DNA of 64,000 bases from Rhynchonema sp. JSB1_4 (lineage: Eukaryota; Nematoda; Chromadorea; Monhysterida; Xyalidae), in NCBI GenBank assembly GCA_030248065.1, contig JASAMV010006222.1, forward strand, positions 1-64,000, written 5' to 3'. Every line of letters begins with the position of its first letter. Within the stretch, counting starts at the first letter, position 1. The notes below the pieces were generated by a model. It saw nothing but the letters and a program-made list of their open reading frames with translations. It was not told where the DNA came from and made no database searches. Of this stretch, positions 34,196 through 46,810 are shown piece after piece. Made by a program: the position numbers and the translations under genes.

Positions 34196-35858
34196 ATGTC
34201 GGCGTCGGCTGTCCGTCTCGGTCCGCATTTGCGCGAGCTGCGCATTCATTTATGTCAAAAATCACCGACCAGCGCTGGCGTCAGGTTGGTGGTGGGGATC
34301 GGAAGGTATCGGCATCCGAGTGTGGGGGTTTTGAAAAAATGACCCCAAAAATCTTCTAAATGTGCCAAAAATTGGTCTAAAAAGTGCTTAAAACAGAGTT
34401 TTCTTGCGGCAGCAAGCGATTTTTTTCATTTTTGGACGAGAAATGGTCAATTTTGGTACTTCTCGGGGTCAAAAAGTCATTTCATAGGGGTGCTTGTTCC
34501 AAAAGTGAAAAATTTCCCATACCCCATACCCCCGGCCGATTTCCCATACCCCATACCAGGGGGGTAACCGCCCCCCCCCCCAACGACACCACTGTATCAG
34601 GTAGCGGCACCCAAAAAGTATCGGGTATCTTCACGTTTTTCCAAGGTATCACGTTCATTCCGAGGCCCGGAAAAATACACTTTTAGTTTTCCGGAAATTT
34701 TTCCAAGTGGCTACTTTTGGAGAAAAAAACTGTTTTTTTCCAAAAATTTCCGAGATATTTTCCAAGGTTGCGAGAGGATGTTGTCAAAAACAATGTAAAT
34801 CGGTACTAAACAGTTCAAAATGAGCACTTTTTAATCTCCAAGTGCAAGGCCGCTTTTGCCGCTTTCAAGGCATTTCCCGACGAAATTTTCTCCAAAATAG
34901 GCGTTTTTGGACCATGGAAGCGGTTTTTTCCAAAAATATATTGTGTGGAAAAACACGCAAGTATAACAGAGACCGCTATCGGCAACGGGTGACGGTAGCT
35001 GTGCTGACGTGTTAGATGTACCGCAGCTAAAACCTGCAGTCCGTCGGTCCACACTAAACTTCCCCCGATTTTTATGACAAAAATTGTTGCGTGCAGTACG
35101 CAATGGCCATCTCAAAAATCCCGCGCGACGTTTGCCAAGAACCCCAGTTTTGCTATAAAAACCTCACGCAAATTGTTTTCACCCAAACCTCAAATTTCCA
35201 ATGTGCAAATAAAAATTCTTGGGTGCAGGTTGCACCTGAAAATGGTTAAACCCATGGTCTGCTGATGTGAGTCCGGTTTTCCTTTTTCACGCCGCACCTA
35301 CGTGCCTAGAATATTACAGTTTAGGTGCGAGATTTGAATTTTTCGGGTCAATAAAAACACTGTTCATCTAATCATCTTTACTCCTGACGTATTTTTCAAC
35401 AAATTTATTGCTCGGCTGCTTACACACGGGCCGGCACAAACAAACTTTATTTTTCAGAGACTTCATCCACAAACATTACGTCAGTTTGAAAACAGCGAAT
35501 CCCAAATTTCCGATCTTGATCCGAGAGTGCAGTGGAATTCAGCCACAACTTTGGGGAAGGTAAGAAAGAATCGATTGGTAATGGCTGCTGTTTGAAGTTA
35601 GAAATCATCTTTGAGTTTTTTCCATTTCGTCGACCACTAGTTACGTTGTAGGAAAACCTGGTCTAATATCTACCACACTGGTTTGCGCTCCATTGGTGCA
35701 TCAGATCATCGTCAACAACTTATCCAGAATAAGTTATCCAAGTGTATGATTGCACGATTTGCAGGTTTGCTTTCGGCAAGGAAGAGAACGTTTCGTTGGA
35801 AAATCGCGAATGCGAGGAAGTTCTCGGCCTAATTGAGGATCTGAACAAAAAATCATGA
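34196..35858 (+). CDS. NDUFA2: NADH dehydrogenase [ubiquinone] 1 alpha subcomplex subunit 2 (complex I B8)
   Basis: Three exons: 34,196-34,284, 35,458-35,559 and 35,765-35,858, joined in phases 2 and 2, encode 94 aa, close to the 99 aa of the human protein. The product is a small accessory subunit of mitochondrial complex I with a thioredoxin-like fold on the matrix arm. Family landmarks are the start [20 protein letters not shown], then [36 protein letters not shown] and a short acidic helix to the TGA stop. The cysteines in HLCQ and RECSG are the conserved pair. Donor 1 is the non-consensus GTTGGT; donor 2 is GTAAGA. A TTTTCAG at 34,160-34,166 lies 29 nt before the ATG and could be a 5'UTR or trans-splice acceptor. 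Intron 1 (1,173 nt) contains a relative of the palindrome tip. Identification is by recognised family sequence and consistent phases. Confidence 0.95.
34680..35260. repeat. Diverged solo relative of the palindrome centre, in NDUFA2 intron 1
   Basis: It follows the order seen around 16,360-16,620 and then 16,740-16,850: CCAAGTGGCTACTTTTGGAG, CACTTTTTAATCTCCAAGTG, AAAATAGGCGTTTTTGGA, and further on TTGGGTGCAGGTTGCACCTG. Both halves of the centre are present but strongly diverged, so the palindrome tip belongs to a dispersed fold-back family. Confidence 0.65.
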
Positions 35859-38800
35859 TAATACTTCAACTAAAGAATATTTTTAGTTCTTGTCTTTGTA
35901 AATAGTTGTGTGCATATGTACTAGTGACGAACTGCTGACTTTAGTTCGTGTGTATTGTATATCAGAACGGCTGCCTGCAGAATTTAAATCAGACTGAACT
36001 CATGGTTGCATTGCGTGTCTGGTCTATCATTGTAGGTCACGTTGTAAATGTTCGACGATTGGCACGTGTACTAGCTCCTGTGTTCCTACCACCAGGAACT
36101 TCTGCTCAATATAATCATCTTCGAATAAAAGTTACGAATTAAATTGGTTCTTTCATGTTCTATCGGACAAGCGCTATGTTCTTCAAATGAACTAAATCAT
36201 CTTTTTTCTCAAGCCCTCCGAAGCTAAAACGACGTTCAAGTGCATGCTTACAGATCTTGTACAAACTCGATTATAATGCACCATAAGTGGCTTTCGGACA
36301 CAAAAACGCGCGATGAATGGCCGCACGGGCCGAATTAAGATTGAGTGAGCGCCAAGTTTTCCATCAAGAAGTCGCGAACCCAGTTCACGTCCTTGTCCTG
36401 CACCGGGTGCTGCCCCATCGCAGACCCGCGCCCAACCAGCTAGGATCTGTATGTGTTTGATCACCGGCTGCTTGTTTGTGCCCGAAAAAATAGAAGTTCC
36501 GCTCGGCACTATACGATAATCCGGCGGATTGTACTGCACTGAAGGATAAGGGATAACAAGCACTGAGCCTCTCATCAAACACTACACATTTGATTTCAAT
36601 GTGCACAACTTGACATGGTGTGTGTGCCTGGATATCAGAATCGTTCGGAAACATTCGAGCTTCATTTTTTTGTATGGCACCAATGCCATATGGGATATTA
36701 TCGCTGGTTTGTAAAAGTTTGATGCTTCCGCAATTCATTTGTGTCGGGATCTCGATGTTCTGCACGTGTCCCTCAAATTGGCTCTTGGATTTCGCATGCT
36801 TGACAACAGTAAGCGGTATCATACCAACAATGTGAACCAGCCGTCACGGCTTTGTTGTCGTTGCGGCTGTCTGCTGAGATACTGCAACTTTTCAATCATT
36901 AAGTGACAATGTTGGCAAATTCGTATCAGTGCTCGCAAAATCCTTCACAAAACAGTCCATTCACTCGGTACCGCCGATTCGTGAGTTTTTGCAGACAAAC
37001 GGGAACCTGCATTCATAGCACACAGACAGTGTTCAGCACACACCGTAGTGGCTCATTTTGAGCACACGTGCACACGCTGGCTCCATGTATTATACGTACG
37101 CTCTTTTGTGCATTATTATACTTGATGCAAGTGGATGCCAATCTGGCGTGACAGATGTTGATAGTCAAGCTCGCTTGCAAAAGGTACGATGCTTTTCCGT
37201 TACATCAGCCAAAGCCCATGCTATTCTGCAGTTTCTAATAAAATGCGAGCTGCAAGAATGATCTGCGTTCATAGCCAAACTCATCGACCCAAGTTGATGA
37301 TGTTTCATATCCTAGTGAGGGCAATTCACATCCTTCCTAGCAAGAAAACACCTGGATCTGTCAACAGACTATCAAAATTCTGCCCACTTTCGGATTCGTG
37401 CGAAAATAACGAAACGTGTACATACCAAGGTGTACCAAGAAAAGACCCCACATGCCTGGTGGTCCAAACCACTCCTGTTTGACAGCACCGCGCTGGCATG
37501 TAAATGGGCGAAAATTTATTGGCTGTTCTCCGGGTGTCGAAATTTATCGCTGTAACCAGGGGCTAATTGATTTGTGGTCAGCCCAGATTGTCAAAAGAAG
37601 TCGTTAACTCGTACCAGCCCTGCCCAAGTGAGCACGACACGCGAGAACTAAACACATGGCATTCGGTGTCAGCTGACGACCAGTTGACCGTGTCTGAGTT
37701 GACCACATCTCATTAAGCCCCACCAAGGTGCTTTCTGCCAAAAAAATCTGTTGCGGTCTTACACCAGGTATGCCACACATTACCAATGCATACACTTTAC
37801 CAAACACACATCCTGGTTCCGTGCTCTGTACGAATAAAAATAATTTGTGGAATTGCTAACGAGCATGTTTGTATGGGCCGAAGTTGCGGGATTTGTTGCG
37901 TACGTTGGCTGTGACATACTACATACATATGTACATATATGTACATGTACCTAACATCGCTCACAAAGACTGAAAGAAGTTTTTGAGCTTGTTTTTTACT
38001 TTTTGAGCAATTTAGCGAACACTGCTTTATCTATCAAAAGCGGAGCATTTTACGCCAAGTCAGTTTGAGCAGGAAATCCGTTAGGAGTTACACTCGGGTC
38101 CTAAAAATGCGTGCCTCAAACGACTCTCGTTTATGTCAGCCCACCTTTCGCAACCCACACACTGCTGTTGAATTCCAGTAGGAGTTCTATCGATATTTTT
38201 GTCGTTCAAAGAAACGCCGATTTGCATAATTTTGTGAGCGCATTATCGCAAATTTATGTTCGCCAACTGTTATCTGATCGTTCTGTTTGTTTTTAACGTG
38301 CAGCTGTCTTTTACGTCTTTCCAACTTCATACCCTATTTTGCTCGAAAGTTGCAGTTCCGATTGGTCGAGATTTGTAGTATTTTGGCACTACGACGACAC
38401 TTACTGTATTCTTTGTTCCGCCTTTTGTAGTTTCGGTTCCGTGGTTCCGGAACCATCCATGGAACCTGAACTGAAAGGTGCCCCTGTCATCTGTCGATGC
38501 AAAAAGCCACTTTTCGCACATCTTGTTACAAGATGGCGTCAAGTGGCTGACTGCTTCCTTTTCGTACCGGGACTACCAGCTGATGCTTCACTTGATGTCG
38601 ATGTAACCTAATTTTTGTTTCGCGCCACTTTGTCACTTTTGAGTGTCAGAAACCAGATATTCTTATGAAATGACGATGTGAAATAATGCACTGTAGTTCC
38701 GTACGGCATGCGGCTGAATGGCAAAATTATCGGCGACTGGCTTTTTCAGGCTGCCCTCCGAGTTTTCAGAGCATTTCTCACAATCAAAAAATCAGCGACT

Positions 38801-41800
38801 TTTTTGGTTGAGGTGGACTTCATTGTATTAAACTTACACAGATGTGCCATGTGGGCACACAATAAACCACAGGCTGAATGGTCATAATTTGGTGTGATTT
38901 TCCTCACATTCTCCGTTGGTCACATTCATGGTTTGCTTCTTTTTCATATGTCCAACTCACGTGACAAAATGAGCTGACCGACGACACATACAGCGTCCCC
39001 AATCCGATGCGTGAAACATCAGCGAATCTGCTATGCGTCACATCTTGATGAGCACACCGTCAGTGACGTTCCAAGGCACAGATCCGAATTATATATACAT
39101 ACCATAACTCACTTTTTCAAAAGGTCTGTTTCCTGTCAGCCAAAAAACCGACTGGACTGGAGACCATTTTTGAACTTTTAGGGTTGCACACGATAAACTC
39201 TGTTGAGTATGGTGAATTGGCGGCAGAGTTCTCGTTTGTGGAAAGCAAAGCGACGCGTCAATCATATCTTTTATGACACAAACCCACTCCACTGAGGTGC
39301 AAATGGTGCATTTTGCTGTTACACTCATTTGTCACTCAAACATTACGCACAAAACGTCAACGACCGATGGGGTTGGAATCAAAAACCTGAGATTTGACAA
39401 ACTTTCTCTGTTTTGCCCTTCAGGAGCAATGTGAGGAATATGAACCCGTGTGGCCTTAATGACCCCATGTTTGTAAACTTTCCCTTTGAGAGTTTGCCCG
39501 AAACCTTTTCGTCAGCATAATGATGGTCCTTTGGTTCGAAAACGTAAATTATTTTCATTTCCTATTCAAGCCGAATCTTGGTGAAGCATTCCTGAACGTA
39601 ATGTACAATGTCCACTCTTCATCTTCGTTGTCACAAAGACCTATACCTACATAGTTTTTTCGGGGTCGATTTGCGTCCTGCTATAACTGTAATGCCTGTT
39701 TTATTCAGTGCGTTCAGTTTGACGGGTATACTGTAAATGTGCCACCCACATAGTTTTTGCTCCAGATTTTGGGGCCATTTTAAAGGGACTGCTGAAGACT
39801 TCAGAGTGCAGAAATATATACGAAAACCCAGACAGGGGGCTTTTACAAACAATTACACCCGCGATTGCACTTGTGCATTCGAAAGGTACAAATTGTTCCC
39901 TTCCCGTGCACGGTGTCATACTTCGCTCATCAGTCGCTCTTCGTGTCCCTGAGGAAACGGTCCTGCTTGGTGGGTGCTTCGTTTTTTTCAGGGTTTTCAT
40001 TGTTTCGGTTTATTCACAGGCACATCTATAGATCTTTGCACATGAAAATTGAAGACGTCCACCGTTTTCAATTCAAACGGCCGCAGTTACACTCTAATGA
40101 AATTATTCGCGATGATTTCATTTTATCCTCCGTCGACGTTTTCGAATTTTTCTCCGAACAAACAAGGGTGGGGCGTAAATATCGCTGCAGCCGTGTCCTT
40201 TTAAATTTGGCCAGCAAAGCCATTGCTTAAAAACAAAAACTGAATTCCAGTGATCGAATCATGAGATCATCATCAGTGCCAAAGCACCGAACTTTCGCAG
40301 CTCATCGCTCATCATTGTCAACGTCAAAATATGCGTGTGTGACTTTTTGTGCCCCAGAAATGTACTTTAGAAATTGTGCATCCATGTAGAAATAACATAT
40401 AGAACGTATGTATGTATGCTTCTTGTCAGTTCTTCTGAGGCGCAAAATTAGTTGTTTCACGGCAAATTATCCACGGTTCCTGTTTATTTCATGGTCATAA
40501 TACACATCAAACTGATGACGAACTTCTGAGTGTGCTGGCACGGTCTCCATGGCTTTTGCTGCCATTCTGTTGCTGTGACTGCGGCGAGACAAATCTGTTT
40601 CGCTTCATGTACAGATGATCTTCGTTTAGGCCTGGAACACTTCGTCGGGAAAATTGGTAGTTCCTTCGTTTCGAGTCCACAATTTTTAGTTAGCCATATG
40701 TCCCTTTGCATACGCACGTGGACCTTCTTTCCCATTTTCCTTGCGCCAAGTCACATGCGCACACCAGTCTGTCGTGTGTCGTATAGTCACAGAGCTAATT
40801 ACCGTGCGATCTTGGTGGTTGTTTGCATGAGCACGCGCGCCAGCGGTTACAAGGGGGAGGAGCTTCTCTGCTTCTTAGGTGAGTGCAGCCCGTCGGGCGA
40901 ACGTGGTTTTGCTCAAAACATTCGAGAAGTTTTTTGTAGTGGCTTTGTGTGGCGCATATTGTAAGGTTTATGTGCATCTTGTAATCAGGCACCTACCGTG
41001 CCAATAATCGTTGTTAACAGGGTGCTGATGATGATACAATATTTGTATCTTCGCTTCGACCCAAAGCCTTTTTTGCAAATCACAAAGGCACGTTACTGCA
41101 AAGTGCAAACCTGCATACAGTAGTACAACCCAGTGTCAGAGAGAAGGGAACCCTTTTTCTTTGGCTTCGTGGACAAAACGCACGCACTGAACGGCCAGAT
41201 ATTCAACGACTACAACTGCTTCTGCTGCAGCTGTCCTCTACCAGCATGACATGTGCTTTATGCTTGCATCATTTCACTTTTTTAGAATTTCCCAATTCGC
41301 ATAACTTCTCGTTTCAAATTTTGGAAATAGACAGTACAGCCAGAGCATCTCGCCTTTGTGCATGCAACAAACAAATACAAAAAGAAGACCAGAAGAGAAA
41401 GAACAGATAAACGATCATTCAAAAACTTGAGACCATCTGTTACAGTAGTACATCTCCATAGATCATAACGTCCTGGAGCGTTGCTTAAACAACTCTTGTG
41501 ACCAGAGCCCAAATTTGGCGGGTACCGTTGTTTGTCAAGCCGGGTGTTTCGTTGACCAAAGCGTTGTATTCGAAATGCCACTTCTCGTTACGTCTTTTGC
41601 ATTGTGTTTACCCATATTTTAAATCTATATTTTTCTTTCTTTTTCAAAAAAACCGCAGCACAGTTGGTTATGCCGTGTTTTAGTGAAAGTTTATGAGTGT
41701 CTGCTCTCCCAGCACCTCAAGCATTCTTGTTGTCCTCGGGCTATGGTTACATTTCCATGCATTTGGATTGAGCGCATGCTCGTTTTGGGTCACATACAGT

Positions 41801-44800
41801 ACATCTTACTTGGTAATTTGCTCGCTGACACACGCAGCCCAGAGAGTTAGTGTTGCACTAAATTTAGACTTTTCGCATGAATCGCGTTGTTGCCTATCCG
41901 TTCTGATTTGGCAATCCCTGGCCAACAACACACTGACCCCGAAACACTTTCTTTGACACTAATTGGCAGTCCCAATTCGCAATGTCCCCAATTCGGTCCA
42001 ACAGAAACATGTCGCAGTGTGGCCTCGGAGCGTCGTCGGCATGCGGGTATATGATCATCGTTTTTGTGATTGTCCCCTTGAGGCCTCGAACCCAAGCAGT
42101 ACGGTACGTACGCGCATAAACAACAATGGTTTGGGGGTATGCTCTATTCGGCGCCGTTCCAGCGCAGTTTCTTGAAGTTGTTTCATTGAACTGCCTGTGA
42201 AGACACCCTCAAGTTGATAAAAAGTATTTTCAAATCCGGGCAACTGATGTTTCAGGCAAAGTGAAGCAGGACCGAAACTTCCGCATGGTGTAACGAATTG
42301 GTCATGATATCATGTATTTTCAACGTGACCCGTCGTCGTGTTTTATTTGCGCGTAACGCCCGCCATCTGAAAGTACTTTTCGATCATTCCCTGGGTCACA
42401 ATGAGAACCTGCGGGTCGGACTTGTTGCTGTTATGGTCTAGTAGGACTAAATCGATCTGAACAGGCCATCAGGTTGAACATTTTAGTCGTCTTCCTCTTT
42501 CGGCTGGGTCCCAAGATCGACTGGGTTCTATGGTGCAGGCTGAATTCCTAAATTTTGATCAAGTATGTACTGTATATGTATCAATATACTTTTACGGAAG
42601 TGGCAGACCCAAAACTGGTAGTCGCCCATTGTGGGCACCCCGTGCCGAGCAGTCCCAGCTCTCATAGGTGCACCATAGCTTGGCCTCGTCGGTGTCAGGT
42701 TGTCAAGATTTATCGCTTCGTTTGGTACTTTGAATGCATCATGTGCGTTTACGCAACCACATTGGAAATATTCACCTCTAAAATAATGTTCTTGGCCCAT
42801 GCAGTCTTCCTCCTTGCGCCAAACTGAAGTTGCCATCATGTGGCAAACAAACGTAACACACTGACTGAACTGATCAAAGGTACATACACTGTACAAGCGT
42901 GTGCAATATGAAAGTTCCTGGTGGTTAATCGCTTCCCGTTCCTTGTGGGACCGATTGTCCTGAACGATCTATTGTTTTAGAGCGCATTATTTTTATCTCG
43001 ACGAAAGCTTTTTCTTGAGCACTGCTTTGCAAAAAAGGAACAGAGATCATTGGATGCTATTTGGGCAATTTTGTTCGAAATGCCAGACCCTGTCATTTCA
43101 ACACTGCTGAATGAGAGCAAACGAGGCACTTCAGTTTCTGAACGACCTTGTTGTGCAATGAGCTTTTCTGGAGGTGTATGCACTATATGTACATGGCGGC
43201 TAAACTTCTGTTTTCTCTCCTGAAAAAGAGTACCATCACACATACTTGTCATTCAAGTACCGTATACCTGCAGTATGTACATACGTATGTATGTACATAT
43301 GTAGCAGGTCATTCTTCACAATGGTTATGTGCGTTCCGGTGGTCGTTTGGGCTATACCAAAGCTAATTTTCTTTGCCCTTCTAGAATTCGACCCGGCCTG
43401 AGTTAGTACTTCTTCTACTATACCTATATGTATGTATGTATGTATAGTTGATTTGCGATGTACTGAGAACATGTAGCTCGTCGAAGAAACTGCCCTGGAA
43501 CCAGATAACCAGACCAGGAGGAGTCTCCTGACAATTCTGTTGCGGGCGTTAAACTATTATAAGACTTACTGTTATACCACTGAAAGCACGAGACATGTCA
43601 CGAAAGCATCTCTCATCTGTTCTTGGTCGGTTTGGAGACACGCTGAAGATTTTCTGAGTTTTGTGTTTGGGACGAAGTTGCATGATGCAAAATGGAGCAC
43701 GCTCTTCTGACTTGTGGAGCGAAATGTCACAAACCGAGTGAAATGAATGAGAACAGCTGAGAACAAAATGATCATATTCGATGAACGTTAGAACAAGAGT
43801 TATTATTTTTCGGTTGTCATACTTGTTTCGTATTCCCAGTGGGGTGACACTGGGCAACTCCAATCGCCTACAGTATGTCCCCTCTCAAGACATATTGTCA
43901 GGCCATAATTTCAAAAAGCATGCTCTTTAGCGATTGTCCGCCAAAAGCCAATTTTGGTCGTTCTGAAAGAAACGGCATCCTGGTAAAATATACATACAGT
44001 ACACCGCTCGTTGCTTGAACGGCAAGAGTAGCATCATGCACTATACTTTCAACTTTTTTGGCATCAAACATATCCGAACACAAACACCGGTTGTGTTTCT
44101 CATTAGTATGCACAAATGGGCATTCATCTGGTGTTTGCTCATGTGTTTTCATGTGGTGCATTTTCCTGGCCTGTCATGTATGTACCAAAATGTTTGAGCA
44201 CATGAATCTTCAACCTGGTCAATAAACGAAACAGTGCCGACACATGCAAACCAAGAGCGCAACTAAAAACATAACGGAATTTATGTATAAAAACACGGTC
44301 GAAATAGGAAAGACGAAGGCTCTGATTCTCAGCAACGACAAAGCCAAAGTGACGCCGGCGGGTTCAGAATGAAACTGCATCTCATGATTGTCCCCCAGTT
44401 TTCATGCTCAAATTGTCTCCCTTAACTAACACGTAGAAGGTACAGTATAAGGCATACCTGTAGTTGCGTGAGTTGCATTCATAATTTGAGGTGCGTATCG
44501 TCTTTTTGAGCGTTTACGGTGTCCATCCACAATTATTCATCCATAAAGCCAACAAAACACATCACGTTTTGGCATTTTAACCACTTTCCGTCATTGCTCC
44601 TAGTGGCACCCTGTCGTCTTGTTTCCGGTTGCTGCTGATAAGCATTGTTGTGGATCTGTCCTAAAATTGCTCTTTTGACAGCCAATTACGACTTTTGATA
44701 TTGGATGTTAAACTTAATCTTGTTTCAATGACTATACGTCAGACAGTGTCTTTTCAACATCGAGTATACAGTGCCAACCTACGAATAAGACAGATCACCT

Positions 44801-46810
44801 GATTCAGCACACTGTGCGTGTGTCTACAGTGCTCAGGGTCATTTTGCATATTGCTGAGAGCGCTTGAAAACAAGCATCAAACTTTGTTCGGCTTACATAC
44901 AAGGTGGTATACATATGTATATAGCTCTGAACTTGGACAGGTATCAGTTTACCGCCAGTCACAGTAACCGTTGGACAGTACAACTTTGAGATAGCGTTTG
45001 CCATTTTTTGATCTCACCCATGTAATTACAGCTTTTGACAGGAAATGCTTTCCGGCTAGCAGTTTAGTTGACGCGTGGCATCTGACCCTGCTTTGATCCT
45101 GTTATTTATTACATTGAACAAGTCGAGCACTGACACGATAGGTCGAGCTTCATGGCCACGCGGTGATACGTATAGGCCTCTTTTCAGTGACTTGCAACTT
45201 TGCACATTCTAACACTGTTTCAAACGGGGCGATTTTCAAAACCCTGATCAAGCTTTCGCCTTCAATGTACTTTTGTAACATCAATGCGCCAGATTGTTGA
45301 TGATTTCTATACGTTCGATTCGCAGTGCTCTGCGAGCAAATAATGCTTGAACGTCAGTGGCACCATAGCTGAATTTAATGCAATTTCGTCTGCTAGGAGT
45401 TTTGTCCTAGACCAGAACAAATCCCAAATATGAAATTTCGGATCGCAAGCAACCCTGAGATCCAGGGAGCCAAATTCCCAAAATGTCTCGAGGAGGATCG
45501 AGAAATTGTACGGAAATTTCTAATTTCTCGCCTTTGAAAACAAAAATTCGACTCTCAGCATGACCGACAGTCGTCGACCACGATCTCGTACCTAGTGCAT
45601 CAGATCACGTGACAAGTGGCTTGTGTTGGTGTTGTAAAGTGCATCTCGAGCCTCTTCGAAGCCGTTTTGCTTGTGTATCTCAAGGTTGCTTGCCATCTAA
45701 AATTTTATTTAGGGATTGTTCTTGTCTGGGACAGGTTCCAAGCAGACGAAGTTGTATCAAAGTTCTGTTATGGTGCCACTGACCTTTAATGGAAATGAAA
45801 TAATTCTCTGCCTTTTTGTTCTGCGAACCTTTTGCATAATTATGGGCCTAACTACAGCAAACTGCACTTCGTTCCCTGAGAAAACAGCGATCAACTTCAT
45901 ATATACGCTGATTGGTTTGCTAGCGTTTAGCAGCAATCAGTGCGATAGAATTGGGCTGCTGAAAACTGGGATCTTATCAATGATCCTCCGCGTTGCATTT
46001 TTGATGCAAATAACAAAGTGGGCAGCATTTAGACTGCACGTTTAATTTCAGCGTTGACGATTTATATTTTTGTTGTACAAACATAAAAGTGACAAAATTA
46101 GTGACAAGAAATGACAGTCGTAGCGTTAATATCACGGATGATGTGTAATAACATAATAACCTAACCCCATGGGCGCACTCAATGTGTACCGGACAACTGT
46201 GCTAAAATGCAAAAAGTACCAGCATGTCCCATCACACTTGTCATACATAGTACGCTCCAGCTTCATGTACATTCATGGGCAAAGTGTAGTATTGGTGGAA
46301 TTCTTTCGCCAATGTTTCTTTCGAACGCACTTGGTACATGTTACAGTATCTGTTCCCCATGTACTTCTGGTTATAGCGCCGTAATCGGTGAGCAAAATTT
46401 TGACTGAAGGGCTTCCCGTTGTCAGCAGTCCTACATATCGTCGGTTGTGCATTTCCTTGTGCTATTTACGCATATGAATCATGTCTGGTTTCATGAACAA
46501 CTCAGAGTTATGCCCCGCAACTTGACGTATCCTGTGGCTACGTTGTTTACTATACTGCTCGGTTGAGAATTCGAACCTGAACAAACGTAAAAACGCTAAT
46601 TTGTGCAATGACTAGTAGCGGTTTGCTGAAAATTCCAACCTGGTGTGGTACATGGCCGTGTTTCAAATGATTTCATGCTTCATTCAGGCTTTGACCACGC
46701 AAGAATTCAAGCACACAACCTGTTTTCAAGGCCCACAAATTTTTCGAGAACCAACAGCTGGATGCTCATCGCGTTGCCAAATCATTTAGTCCACTAATAA
46801 TCCACGAACA
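35859..46810. other. 11-kb stretch with no supportable gene
   Basis: No exon chain or conserved family could be assembled on either strand. The longest open frames (for example 36,385-36,822 minus and 40,530-40,964 plus) match nothing I recognise. On the minus strand several short translations look like worn C2H2 zinc-finger pieces: HHMKTHEQTPDECPF (near 44,150), LHKSEERAPFC (near 43,710), SGEKTEV (near 43,220), CEKCSENSEGSLKKP (near 38,770). ACATATGT-type microsatellites occur at about 37,919-37,950, 43,275-43,300 and 43,425-43,446. MITE density is far lower than in region 1. Confidence 0.5.
36124..36129 (+). terminator. Candidate NDUFA2 poly(A) signal
   Basis: AATAAA lies 266 nt after the NDUFA2 stop. 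It is the first canonical hexamer on this strand after the stop, followed by an AT-rich stretch. Confidence 0.4.

Noticed and set aside
36192..36822. Overlapping minus-strand frames of 128 and 145 aa
   Set aside because: Tried as an exon pair joined at a GTATAG donor, but no family, start context or further exons support it. Kept only as part of the possible zinc-finger-like relics.
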